Origin: Candidatus Nanopelagicales bacterium
Lineage (GTDB): Bacteria; Actinomycetota; Actinomycetes; S36-B12
Assembly (NCBI GenBank): GCA_023264215.1
Contig: JALQSY010000064.1
Coordinates: 1-8,718, forward strand
DNA: 8,718 nt
Direction of reading: 5' to 3'
The first letter of the stretch is position 1; each line of letters begins with the position of its first letter. The position numbers were made by a program, and so were the translations under genes. Below, one piece after another: positions 1 through 6,126 of this stretch. Under the pieces are notes generated by a model. That model searched no databases and was not told the DNA's origin. It worked only from the letters and a program-made list of their open reading frames with translations.

Positions 1-137
1 CCCTCGCTCTCGACCAGAGACCGGACCGCGGTGTACTCCGGGCCGGTCCGCAGCCGGGTCCGGATCCACTCGGGCTTGCGCTCGATCGGGGTCGCGGAGT
101 TCTTGACCTCCAGGCGCAGCAGGCGTCGCTCGGTCAC
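1..137 (-). CDS. lipA: Lipoyl synthase LipA, N-terminal fragment (runs off the left edge)
   Basis: LipA is a radical-SAM enzyme that inserts two sulfur atoms into protein-bound octanoyl groups, making the lipoyl cofactor of pyruvate/2-oxoglutarate dehydrogenase and the glycine cleavage H protein in the cytoplasm. Only the first 45 codons are present, ahead of the Fe-S cysteine motifs, so catalytic residues cannot be checked. The visible N-terminus has [21 protein letters not shown] followed by [11 protein letters not shown], the characteristic pre-barrel segment of actinobacterial LipA. The chosen start is the GTG at 137-135, whose last bases form the stop of lipB (GTGA overlap). This implies translational coupling, and no strong Shine-Dalgarno is needed or seen. 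Assignment is firm because the segment is distinctive and lipB lies directly upstream. Confidence 0.95.
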   Translation of the reverse strand, partial: MTERRLLRLEVKNSATPIERKPEWIRTRLRTGPEYTAVRSLVESE

Positions 138-781
138 GCTGACGACCCTACGGCGACCGCCAGCTCGCGCAGCAGGTGACCCTCGACCAGCGGAAGCATC
201 TCGGCGACGCTCACGTCACGACCCAACTCGGCCGTCAGGGTGGTCACCCCGGCATCGCGGATGCCGCACGGGACGATGCGATCGAAGGAGGCCAGGTCGC
301 AGTCGCAGTTGAGGGCGAATCCGTGCAGGGTGACACCCTGCGCGACCCGGACCCCGATGGCGGCGACCTTGCGGTCGGGTCCCCGGTCGTCCGCGGCGAC
401 CCAGACGCCGCTGCGGCCGTCGACACGGATCGTGGCCACGCCTACCTCGTCGCACGCGGCGATGAGCGCAGCCTCGAGGCGCCGTACGTGCGCCACGACA
501 TCGAGGGGCATGGGCAGGCGCACGATCGGGTAGCCCACCAACTGGCCCGGGCCGTGCCAGGTGATCTTGCCGCCCCGGTCGACGTCGACGACCGGGGTGC
601 CGTCGTCGGGCTTCTCGTCCTCGGCGGTGCGCTTGCCCGCGGTGTAGACGGACTCGTGCTCCAGCAACAGGACGATGTCCGGCGAGCGCCCCGCGACGAC
701 ATTCGCGTGCACCTCGCGCTGGAGTTGCCAGGCCCGGTCGTAGTCCACGTTCCCGGCTTCCAGGCGCCGTACCTCGATCAC
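134..781 (-). CDS. lipB: Lipoyl(octanoyl) transferase LipB
   Basis: LipB moves an octanoyl group from acyl carrier protein to the target lysine of lipoyl domains, the first step of endogenous lipoate assembly; LipA then acts on the product. The 215-aa protein shows the family core in order: [11 protein letters not shown] (about 41-51), [16 protein letters not shown] (70-85), DGRSGVW (121-127), RKVAAIGVR with the conserved catalytic Lys138, the [11 protein letters not shown] segment (153-163), and VPCG with the acyl-thioester Cys172. Length and motif spacing match the M. tuberculosis enzyme. The GTG start at 781 puts VRRLEAG-type N-terminal residues where the family begins. The reading frame stays open far upstream, opposite the transporter gene, so the start rests on homology, not on a stop codon. 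It lies divergent from the MMPL gene and overlaps lipA by 4 bases. Confidence 0.97.
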   Translation of the reverse strand: MIEVRRLEAGNVDYDRAWQLQREVHANVVAGRSPDIVLLLEHESVYTAGKRTAEDEKPDDGTPVVDVDRGGKITWHGPGQLVGYPIVRLPMPLDVVAHVRRLEAALIAACDEVGVATIRVDGRSGVWVAADDRGPDRKVAAIGVRVAQGVTLHGFALNCDCDLASFDRIVPCGIRDAGVTTLTAELGRDVSVAEMLPLVEGHLLRELAVAVGSSA

Positions 782-787
782 CCCTGA

Positions 788-793
788 AGCGTA
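788..793 (-). promoter_or_regulatory. Possible -10 element for leaderless lipB
   Basis: Reading the minus strand, TACGCT (fits the TANNNT actinobacterial -10 consensus) ends six bases before the GTG start of lipB. That spacing would place the transcription start at or beside the initiation codon, giving a leaderless mRNA, which is common in actinomycetes. It would also explain the poor Shine-Dalgarno: the only purine run, AGGGG, runs into the start codon itself. No convincing -35 is seen at 16-18 bp upstream. A six-base weak consensus match carries modest weight. Confidence 0.3.
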
Positions 794-830
794 GTCCCGG
801 CGCGGTAGCCTCTGCCCGGGCAAGGCCAAC

Positions 831-895
831 CCGTTGTTTCCACCGAGTGGGTCGTTAAGAGTGCTGGTTAGCGACACATACGGTGGAAACAACGG
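831..895. repeat. Perfect 15-bp inverted repeat with a nested dyad between lipB and the MMPL gene
   Basis: The arms CCGTTGTTTCCACCG (831-845) and CGGTGGAAACAACGG (881-895) are exact reverse complements, 15 of 15, separated by 35 bases (starts 50 bp apart). Inside the spacer is a second, shorter dyad, GTCGTTAA (851-858) and TTAGCGAC (868-875), with 7 of 8 positions paired. The whole structure is centred near 863 and sits in the only sizeable non-coding gap of the window. The outer right arm overlaps the proposed -10 of the transporter promoter, and the inner dyad overlaps the proposed -35, so an operator for one or two DNA-binding repressors is the simplest reading. No regulator gene is encoded next to it. 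A transcribed hairpin is less likely, because the left arm lies upstream of the probable start site. Confidence 0.75.
855..884 (+). promoter_or_regulatory. Putative promoter of the MMPL-ABM operon
   Basis: TTAAGA (855-860) and TACGGT (879-884) resemble -35 and -10 hexamers with an 18-bp spacer, and would start transcription near 890, about 27 bases before the ATG at 917. The element lies entirely within the nested inverted repeats, the position expected for a repressed promoter. The -10 fits TANNNT; the -35 is only an approximate TTGACA match. Inferred from sequence only. Confidence 0.4.
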
Positions 896-916
896 CTGAG
901 GATGGGATGAGGTGCC

Positions 917-3289
917 ATGGGACCGCTGTCCGCCTGGGCGATTCGCAAGCCCATCGTGGCCCTCCTGGCCTGGATCGTCGCCGTGGTCGTCGTCGGGTTC
1001 TTCGCCGTGACCCTCGACGGCAAGTTCAACGACTCCTTCTCCCTGCCCAACACCCAGTCGGCGCTCGCGCAGGACTTCCTCGAGGAGGTGAGCGCGCAGG
1101 ACGCAAACTCCAACTCCGCGACGGTGGTGTGGTCGCCTGCCTCGGGTTCGGTCGAGGACGAGGCGGTCAAGACGAGCATCGATGCGCTGCTGACCAAGCT
1201 CGCGACGATCGAGGGCGTCACCTGCATCACGTCGCCCTACGGCAAGGACTACGGATCCGCGTGCCCCAAGAAGCAGTCGGCGGCACCTGACTTCCCCCCG
1301 GGTACGCCGCCGGAATTCGCCAAGCAGGTCACGGAGGCCTTCGAGAAGGGCACCACCGACGTCACCTTCCCCGAGGGGACACCGGAGTCCGCGCAGCAGC
1401 AGCTGCTCGACCTGCTCAAGGCCAATAGGGCCGCCAAGGAAGCGACCTCGACCATCAGCAAGGACGGCACCGTGGCCTACGCCACGGTGACCTTCACCGG
1501 AGCCGGGCCCGCCGTCGCCAACGCCGCGCAGGCCGATGCCTTCGTCGCGGATGTCGAGGCGGCCAACTCCTCGGAGCTGCAGGTGGGCGCGACGGGGCAG
1601 ATCCTCACCGCGGCCCAGGGCGCCCCCGGCTCGAGCGAGGGGATCGGCATTCTCGCGGCGATCATCATCTTGATCATCCTCTTCGGCAGCCTCATCGCGG
1701 CCGGCATGCCCATCGTGGTCGCGGTCGTCGGCCTCATCGTGGGTCAGCTGCTCATCCTTGTGATCGCGCGCTTCCTCGACGTCGCCTCCTTCGCGCCTCA
1801 GCTCGCGTCGATGATCGGCCTTGGCGTCGGCATTGACTACTCGCTGTTCATCCTCAATCGATTCCGTCAGGACATGCTGGCGGGCAAGGATCCGAAGGAA
1901 GCGATCCGCACTGCTGTGCGCACGGCCGGCCGAGCGGTGCTCTTCGCTGGCAGCACCGTGATCATCGCGCTGCTCGGGCTCTTCGTGCTCGGCGTGACGT
2001 TCTTCTACGGCCTCGCGATCGCCGCGGCCGCGACCGTCTTCGTCGTCATGCTCGCCGCCTTGATCCTCCTCCCGGCGGTCGTCAGCCTGCTCGGCAAGCA
2101 CACCCTCGGCATCCGCATGCCGTGGGCTCGCCACCCGCGCGCGATCTCCCTCGACGACAGCCGCTGGGCTCGGTACGGCGGCCTGCTGCAGAAGGCGCCG
2201 TGGCTCACCGGCCTGCTCGCCCTCGGGCTCGTCGTACTCCTCGCGGTCCCGGCGCTCAGCATCCGGCAGGGCTTCCCCGACAACGGCAGCGCGGCACCGG
2301 GCACGACGGCGCGCATCGGCTATGACCTCATGAGCAAGGGCTTCGGCCCCGGCGTCAACGGGCCATTCTTCGTCGCGGTCGTGCTCCCGCTCCCGCTGGA
2401 CGACACCGCGCTCACCACGACGGTCGAAGCCCTTGCGTCGACCGATGGTGTCGCGTCGACGATCCCCAACAGGGAGATGCTGCCGCTGTACAAGGCCGCC
2501 ACGATCGGCGGCAAGAACAGTCCCTTCAGCCAGAACGGACTCGTCACCAGCGTCCTGGTGCAGCCGACGACAGCCCCGGACGACCCTGCGACCAATGAAC
2601 TCCTCACGCGACTGCGGACGACGACGTCGGAGCAGGTCGCGCCCAGCGGCGCCGCGATCTACGTCGGCGGGACGCAGGCGGTCACGCAGGACTTCACCAA
2701 TGTGCTCATCAGCGTCCTGCCGCTGTTCCTCCTCGTCGTCATCGGACTGGGTTTCGTCGCCCTCTTCCTGCTCTTCCGCTCGCTCCTCATCCCGCTCACC
2801 GCAGCCGTTACCAGCCTGCTCAGCTTCTCCGCCGCGCTCGGTGTCACGGTCGCGGTGTTCCAATGGGGATGGGGCGCCAGCCTGATCGGAGTGGCGACGA
2901 CCGGGCCGATCCTGCCGTTCCTGCCGATCATGGTCTTCGCCATCCTCTTCGGCCTGTCCATGGATTACGAGGTGTTCCTCGTCTCGCGTATGCAGGAGGG
3001 CTGGCACGAGACCGGTGACAATCGCGAAGCCGTGCGGCACGGTCTCGCCGGCTCGGGCAAGGTCGTGGTGGCGGCGGCGTTGATCATGAGCTCGGTGTTC
3101 CTGGCCTTCGTGCCGGTGCCGAACGACACGATCAAGCTCTTCGGCGTCGCGCTTGCGTCCGCGGTCCTCATCGACGCGTTCATCGTGCGCCTCATCCTGG
3201 TTCCGAGCGTGATGTCGATGTTCGGCAGGGCCAACTGGTGGCTGCCGGGATGGCTCGCCCGCAAGCTGCCCAACTTCAGCGTCGAATGA
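917..3289 (+). CDS. MMPL/RND-family membrane transporter
   Basis: A 790-aa inner-membrane protein of the MMPL branch of the RND superfamily, which uses the proton gradient to export lipids, lipopeptides or small hydrophobic molecules. The layout is the duplicated family plan. TM1 is near 11-31, followed by an external loop of about 200 residues with a possible Cys103-Cys116 pair. A five-helix bundle spans about 242-385 and a seventh helix lies near 420-440. A second external loop (about 441-590) precedes the second bundle (about 596-765), giving roughly 12 helices. The paired Asp-Tyr proton-relay motifs are both present: GIDYSLF with Asp307 and SMDYEVF with Asp683. The ATG at 917 has GAGG four bases upstream; an ATG at 902 hits a stop after two codons. 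The substrate cannot be read from sequence. It is followed with ATGA overlap by a small ABM-fold gene and preceded by a likely operator, so it is probably locally regulated. Confidence 0.95.
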   Translation: MGPLSAWAIRKPIVALLAWIVAVVVVGFFAVTLDGKFNDSFSLPNTQSALAQDFLEEVSAQDANSNSATVVWSPASGSVEDEAVKTSIDALLTKLATIEGVTCITSPYGKDYGSACPKKQSAAPDFPPGTPPEFAKQVTEAFEKGTTDVTFPEGTPESAQQQLLDLLKANRAAKEATSTISKDGTVAYATVTFTGAGPAVANAAQADAFVADVEAANSSELQVGATGQILTAAQGAPGSSEGIGILAAIIILIILFGSLIAAGMPIVVAVVGLIVGQLLILVIARFLDVASFAPQLASMIGLGVGIDYSLFILNRFRQDMLAGKDPKEAIRTAVRTAGRAVLFAGSTVIIALLGLFVLGVTFFYGLAIAAAATVFVVMLAALILLPAVVSLLGKHTLGIRMPWARHPRAISLDDSRWARYGGLLQKAPWLTGLLALGLVVLLAVPALSIRQGFPDNGSAAPGTTARIGYDLMSKGFGPGVNGPFFVAVVLPLPLDDTALTTTVEALASTDGVASTIPNREMLPLYKAATIGGKNSPFSQNGLVTSVLVQPTTAPDDPATNELLTRLRTTTSEQVAPSGAAIYVGGTQAVTQDFTNVLISVLPLFLLVVIGLGFVALFLLFRSLLIPLTAAVTSLLSFSAALGVTVAVFQWGWGASLIGVATTGPILPFLPIMVFAILFGLSMDYEVFLVSRMQEGWHETGDNREAVRHGLAGSGKVVVAAALIMSSVFLAFVPVPNDTIKLFGVALASAVLIDAFIVRLILVPSVMSMFGRANWWLPGWLARKLPNFSVE

Positions 3290-3627
3290 CAACTCCTCCG
3301 CCCGGTGCGGTCGCCGTGATCTTCACCTCGGTACGACGAATCGATCCGGTCTCGGGCGCCGCGGTCGATCCTGACGGCTACGCGGCGATGGCTGAGGAGA
3401 TGCAGGCCCTCGCCTCGCGTCAGCCGGGCTACCTCGGGGTCGAATCCGTCCGCGATGCGTCCACCGGACGCGGCATCACGGTGTCGTACTGGGCGGACGA
3501 TGCGAGCGCGCGCGCCTGGAAGCAGGTGGCGGAGCACCTGGTCGCCCAGGAGCGCGGCCGCGAGCAGTGGTACGCGTCGTACTCAGTCGTCGTCGCCGAG
3601 GTCACGCGCTCCTACGGGCGGGGCTGA
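3286..3627 (+). CDS. Small ABM-fold protein (antibiotic biosynthesis monooxygenase-like)
   Basis: A 113-aa cytoplasmic protein with the pattern of the ABM dimeric alpha/beta-barrel family: an N-terminal strand VIFTSVR (11-17), then [12 protein letters not shown] (46-57), GITVSYW (63-69), [12 protein letters not shown] (77-88) and a final strand [12 protein letters not shown] (100-111). The name covers quinol-type monooxygenases, heme-degrading enzymes and many members without known activity. The Trp78-to-His84 spacing is shorter than the Trp-His pair of IsdG-type heme oxygenases, so heme degradation is not supported. The ATG at 3286 overlaps the transporter stop (ATGA), so the two are co-translated. 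An upstream in-frame start at 3238 would lie wholly within the transporter gene and is unlikely. The coupling hints at modification or detoxification of the transported compound; this is inference. Confidence 0.85.
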   Translation: MTTPPPGAVAVIFTSVRRIDPVSGAAVDPDGYAAMAEEMQALASRQPGYLGVESVRDASTGRGITVSYWADDASARAWKQVAEHLVAQERGREQWYASYSVVVAEVTRSYGRG

Positions 3628-3667
3628 ATCGCGACAACGACCGCTGGTCGCGGCGATCAGCCGTCAT

Positions 3668-3696
3668 GGGCGCGACCAAGCGTCGTTTTCACGCCC
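3668..3696. terminator. Weak hairpin between convergent genes, possible terminator
   Basis: The 74-base gap between the ABM gene and the lipoprotein gene (3628-3701) contains GGGCG (3668-3672) pairing with CGCCC (3692-3696). Inside it is a 4-bp stem, CGAC (3673-3676) with GTCG (3682-3685), followed directly by TTTT on the plus strand. A second small stem, CGACC-GCT-GGTCG, lies at 3638-3650. Both are short for intrinsic terminators. The location between convergent genes favours a terminator role, but stem strength is low and only the plus strand has a U-tract. Confidence 0.25.
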
Positions 3697-3701
3697 GGCG
3701 G

Positions 3702-3986
3702 TCAGGAGTCGGGGTCGCCACCGGTGTTGGAGATGATGTTGCGCAGCACCTCGTTGCTCGCGAGTTGGTCCGGGCAGGTCGACTTGGCCCACTCCTTGGC
3801 GTCGGCGGCCCAGGCGACCTGATCGTCGCTCATCGACTGGAAGATCTCGAACGGATCCGTGCCCGCCGCGAGCTGATCGCAGAACTCCTGCGCCTGGCCC
3901 GATCCTGAGCCGCCACCGCAGGCGGACAGGACGAGCGTGGCCGACGCAGCGAGCGCTGTCAGGGTGGATCGAGTCCTGGTTGTCAT
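3702..3986 (-). CDS. Small secreted lipoprotein of unknown function
   Basis: A 94-aa protein with a clear lipoprotein signal peptide: basic N-terminus MTTRTRS, a hydrophobic stretch and the lipobox LSAC, with the lipidated cysteine at residue 23, followed by a flexible GGGSGSG linker. It should be exported and anchored on the outer face of the cytoplasmic membrane. The mature part is about 65 residues with two further cysteines (in EFCDQL and STCPDQL) that could form a disulfide, and a mostly helical, acidic composition. I do not recognise a family. The ATG at 3986 gives a standard signal length; a GTG at 3992 and a TTG at 4022 are possible alternatives, and the best Shine-Dalgarno (GGAGG at 4011-4007) fits the GTG at 3992 somewhat better. 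It lies 63 bp after the peptidase gene on the same strand and may be the last gene of that operon. Confidence 0.82.
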   Translation of the reverse strand: MTTRTRSTLTALAASATLVLSACGGGSGSGQAQEFCDQLAAGTDPFEIFQSMSDDQVAWAADAKEWAKSTCPDQLASNEVLRNIISNTGGDPDS

Positions 3987-4049
3987 GCGCACATGGTGAC
4001 GGGGGTCCTCCGTCGCGCGCAACGACTTCAGGGAAATCGGGGCACGTCC

Positions 4050-4784
4050 CTACGCCGACAGGGGGCCGACACCCAGGCGTGTCTCGACGGCCTCGCCGCC
4101 GACGCGCTCCACGCGGTACGCCGCGGGCCCGGTTGCCGGGTCGACGTCCAGGTCGGCGATGACACTGACCGCCTCGTCGCCCTCGTAGAGGATCCCGATG
4201 CGATCGTCGGTGGCGTAGGACGTGGGCAGCAGGCCGTCGCCGACCACGCGCTGCAGGAGTGGCCGGCGCTGCTCCTCGCTGTCGTAGTGCACGCCGTTGC
4301 CGTAGGGCACCAGGGCCAGGGCATCGGTCACCAGTCGCAGGGCCGGGCCGAACGAATCCGTGGGTCCACCGACGTGCCAGCAGATCGACCCGGCGCTCAC
4401 GCCGGCGAGGATCGTCCCGCGCTCCCAGGCGGCGCGCATCGCGGTGTCGACGCCGTGCAGTCGCCACAGTGCAAGCAGGTTGGCCACGCTCCCGCCACCG
4501 ACCCACACGACATCGCTGCGCGACAGGATCTCCTCCGGATCGCGGTTGGGCATCGTGAAGAGCGCGAGGTGGTCGACGTCGCACCCTGCCGCTCCCAGTG
4601 CGGCGTAGGACCTGGCGAGGTACGACGCGTCATCGCCGCTCGCGGTCATCACCAGGCAGACTCGCGGACGCTCAGCCCCGGTGAGGCGCAGTGCTTCGAG
4701 CATGAGGCCGCCGGGCCGCATCACTCCCCATCGATCGGTGGCCAGGAAGCCGCCGCTGGTGGCCAGGATCCTGCGCGTTGTCAT
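4050..4784 (-). CDS. Peptidase E-like protein (family S51)
   Basis: A 244-aa cytoplasmic protein of the S51 peptidase family, relatives of aspartyl dipeptidase PepE, in the longer variant also found in Gram-positive bacteria. It has the class I glutamine-amidotransferase-like fold. Visible motifs are ATSGGF near the N-terminus (8-13), WVGGGSVANLL (94-104), and the nucleophile turn GVSAGSICWH with predicted catalytic Ser130. GNGVHYDSEEQRRP follows, with predicted catalytic His166, 36 residues after the Ser and close to the 37 in Salmonella PepE. Known members cleave Asp-X dipeptides; actual specificity here is unproven and cyanophycinase-like substrates cannot be excluded. The ATG at 4784 overlaps the stop of the upstream flavoprotein gene (ATGA), which fixes the start and implies coupled translation. 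An open stretch further upstream in the same frame is inside that gene. Confidence 0.9.
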   Translation of the reverse strand: MTTRRILATSGGFLATDRWGVMRPGGLMLEALRLTGAERPRVCLVMTASGDDASYLARSYAALGAAGCDVDHLALFTMPNRDPEEILSRSDVVWVGGGSVANLLALWRLHGVDTAMRAAWERGTILAGVSAGSICWHVGGPTDSFGPALRLVTDALALVPYGNGVHYDSEEQRRPLLQRVVGDGLLPTSYATDDRIGILYEGDEAVSVIADLDVDPATGPAAYRVERVGGEAVETRLGVGPLSA

Positions 4785-6067
4785 GGCGCCTCCGTGTGCG
4801 GGTTGAGGGCATCGACGATGCCGAGATCGCTGAGCAGCGCCTCGGCCGACCGTCGACCGCTGACCAGTGCCCCCTGGATCGACGACGTGTCCCGGTGGTC
4901 GCCGGCGACGTAGACGCCCGAGGGCATGCGGACGGGGCGCCGCAGGTCGAACGGCACCGGCATGGCGGGCAGGGCGTAGGGGATGGGGTAGGAGGCGATG
5001 AGTTCCCACTTGGATGTGGGTACGCCGTACATCCAGCCGAGGTGATCGCGCACTGCGACTTCGTGCGAGCTGCTCTCACGAACGCCGAGCGCCGACGCCG
5101 ACACCAGTGCGCTGCCCGGCGGGGCGTACTCCGGTGCCGCGTGGGTCAGTACGACGGTGTTGATCACCGGACCGCGTCGCGCTCCGTCGAGGGTGAGCAC
5201 CGCCTCGCCGTCAGCCAGTCGCGAAGGATCGCCGTCGGGGCGGTAGTACCAGGTCGTCACGGACCGCGGTGCGGGCGCGCGAAGCCCCGGCACCAATCGC
5301 TGCGCCGTCGTCGGATCGGTGGCGACGATCACGGCGTCAGCGGCGATCTCCCCGCCGCCCGCGAGCGCGACGCCGCGCGCGGACACCTGCGCCACGGGGG
5401 AGTCCATGCGCACCTCGGTGCCCCGGGCGAGCTGCTCGGGGATGCGCTGCATGCCTCGCGCGGGGACGCTCGGGGTGCCCTTGACGAAGGACCGCAGGAC
5501 CAGGTCGAGGAATCGCCGCGACGTCGTCAGGTCGGACTCCAAGAACACCCCGGACAGGAAGGGGCGTAGGAGGCGCTCCATGAGCTGCCGGTCCACGCCG
5601 GCCCGCCGCAGGGCCTCGGCGCTGGTGACGTCGGGCTCGGTTCGCAAGGATGCCGGCGATCGCACCGCCCGCGAGGCCGCGTACGCCGCGAAGCGGGTCG
5701 TCGACAGCGGCGATCCCAGGCGCGCGAGCAGGGAGGAGATCGCCCAGGACGGCTCGCGGCGCGGATCGGCGACTCGGGCGACCTGCCTCCTGCCGCGCGG
5801 CCGCAGCACGATGCGCGCCCCCGCGACGAAGGCGCGCAGGTCCAGGTCGTCGTAGTCCAGGACGCGTAGCCCCTCCGGATACGACGGGTTGTACAGCTGG
5901 AAACCGCGATCGAGGCGGAACCCGTCGACGATATCGGTGCGCACACGACCGCCGACCGCGTCCGACGCCTCGAGGACCACGACCTCGACGCCGCTGCGCT
6001 GCAGATGGCGCGCAGCGGCAAGGCCGCTCAGCCCCGCTCCGACGATGATCACGGCCACGGCGCCCAC
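4781..6067 (-). CDS. FAD-dependent amine oxidase-like oxidoreductase
   Basis: A flavoprotein of up to 428 aa in the amine oxidase / protoporphyrinogen oxidase / phytoene desaturase superfamily. The N-terminal Rossmann motif GAGLSG (10-15) is followed by VVVLEASDAVGGRVRTD, with the ribose-binding Glu33 and the GGR motif (39-41), then RLDRGFQLYNPSYPE. The C-terminus has the second FAD contact, GVYVAGDHRDTSSIQGALVSGR, around 384-405. These residues predict non-covalent FAD binding and oxidation of an amine or unsaturated substrate, which I cannot name. No membrane helices or signal are evident. The GTG at 6067 has an AGGCGG-like ribosome site; GTG codons at 6058 and 6052 are also possible and keep the FAD motif. 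It is divergent from the pseudokinase gene, only 59 bp away, and overlaps the peptidase gene at its end. Confidence 0.9.
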   Translation of the reverse strand: MGAVAVIIVGAGLSGLAAARHLQRSGVEVVVLEASDAVGGRVRTDIVDGFRLDRGFQLYNPSYPEGLRVLDYDDLDLRAFVAGARIVLRPRGRRQVARVADPRREPSWAISSLLARLGSPLSTTRFAAYAASRAVRSPASLRTEPDVTSAEALRRAGVDRQLMERLLRPFLSGVFLESDLTTSRRFLDLVLRSFVKGTPSVPARGMQRIPEQLARGTEVRMDSPVAQVSARGVALAGGGEIAADAVIVATDPTTAQRLVPGLRAPAPRSVTTWYYRPDGDPSRLADGEAVLTLDGARRGPVINTVVLTHAAPEYAPPGSALVSASALGVRESSSHEVAVRDHLGWMYGVPTSKWELIASYPIPYALPAMPVPFDLRRPVRMPSGVYVAGDHRDTSSIQGALVSGRRSAEALLSDLGIVDALNPHTEAP

Positions 6068-6077
6068 CGTAGCCGCC

Positions 6078-6086
6078 TGTGGATAA
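6078..6086 (-). other. Single DnaA-box-like 9-mer
   Basis: TGTGGATAA on the plus strand is the complement of TTATCCACA, a perfect match to the E. coli DnaA box; actinobacterial boxes are usually TTGTCCACA. It lies in the short gap between the divergent flavoprotein and pseudokinase starts. No second box, AT-rich unwinding region or dnaA/dnaN gene is nearby, so this is not an origin. It could be a regulatory DnaA site or chance. Confidence 0.2.
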
Positions 6087-6126
6087 CCCAGAGCATGGCA
6101 GGGCCGATGCGTTGCACCATGCGCAC

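Noticed and set aside
831..895. The inverted repeat as an intrinsic terminator or insertion-sequence ends
   Set aside because: No gene reads into it from either side, there is no U-tract, and the 35-bp spacer holds no transposase; promoter-like hexamers within it favour an operator.
134..3292. A 1052-codon minus-strand open frame running from lipB through the complement of the whole MMPL gene
   Set aside because: Only the first-described lipB part has protein-like sequence. The rest is low-complexity Arg/Asp/Glu/His-rich translation, the usual antisense shadow of a high-GC gene with G/C at third positions.
4785..5009. N-terminal extension of the peptidase E frame by 75 codons
   Set aside because: It is Arg/Pro/His-rich antisense-like sequence lying inside the flavoprotein gene. 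The ATG at 4784 matches the family start and the ATGA overlap.
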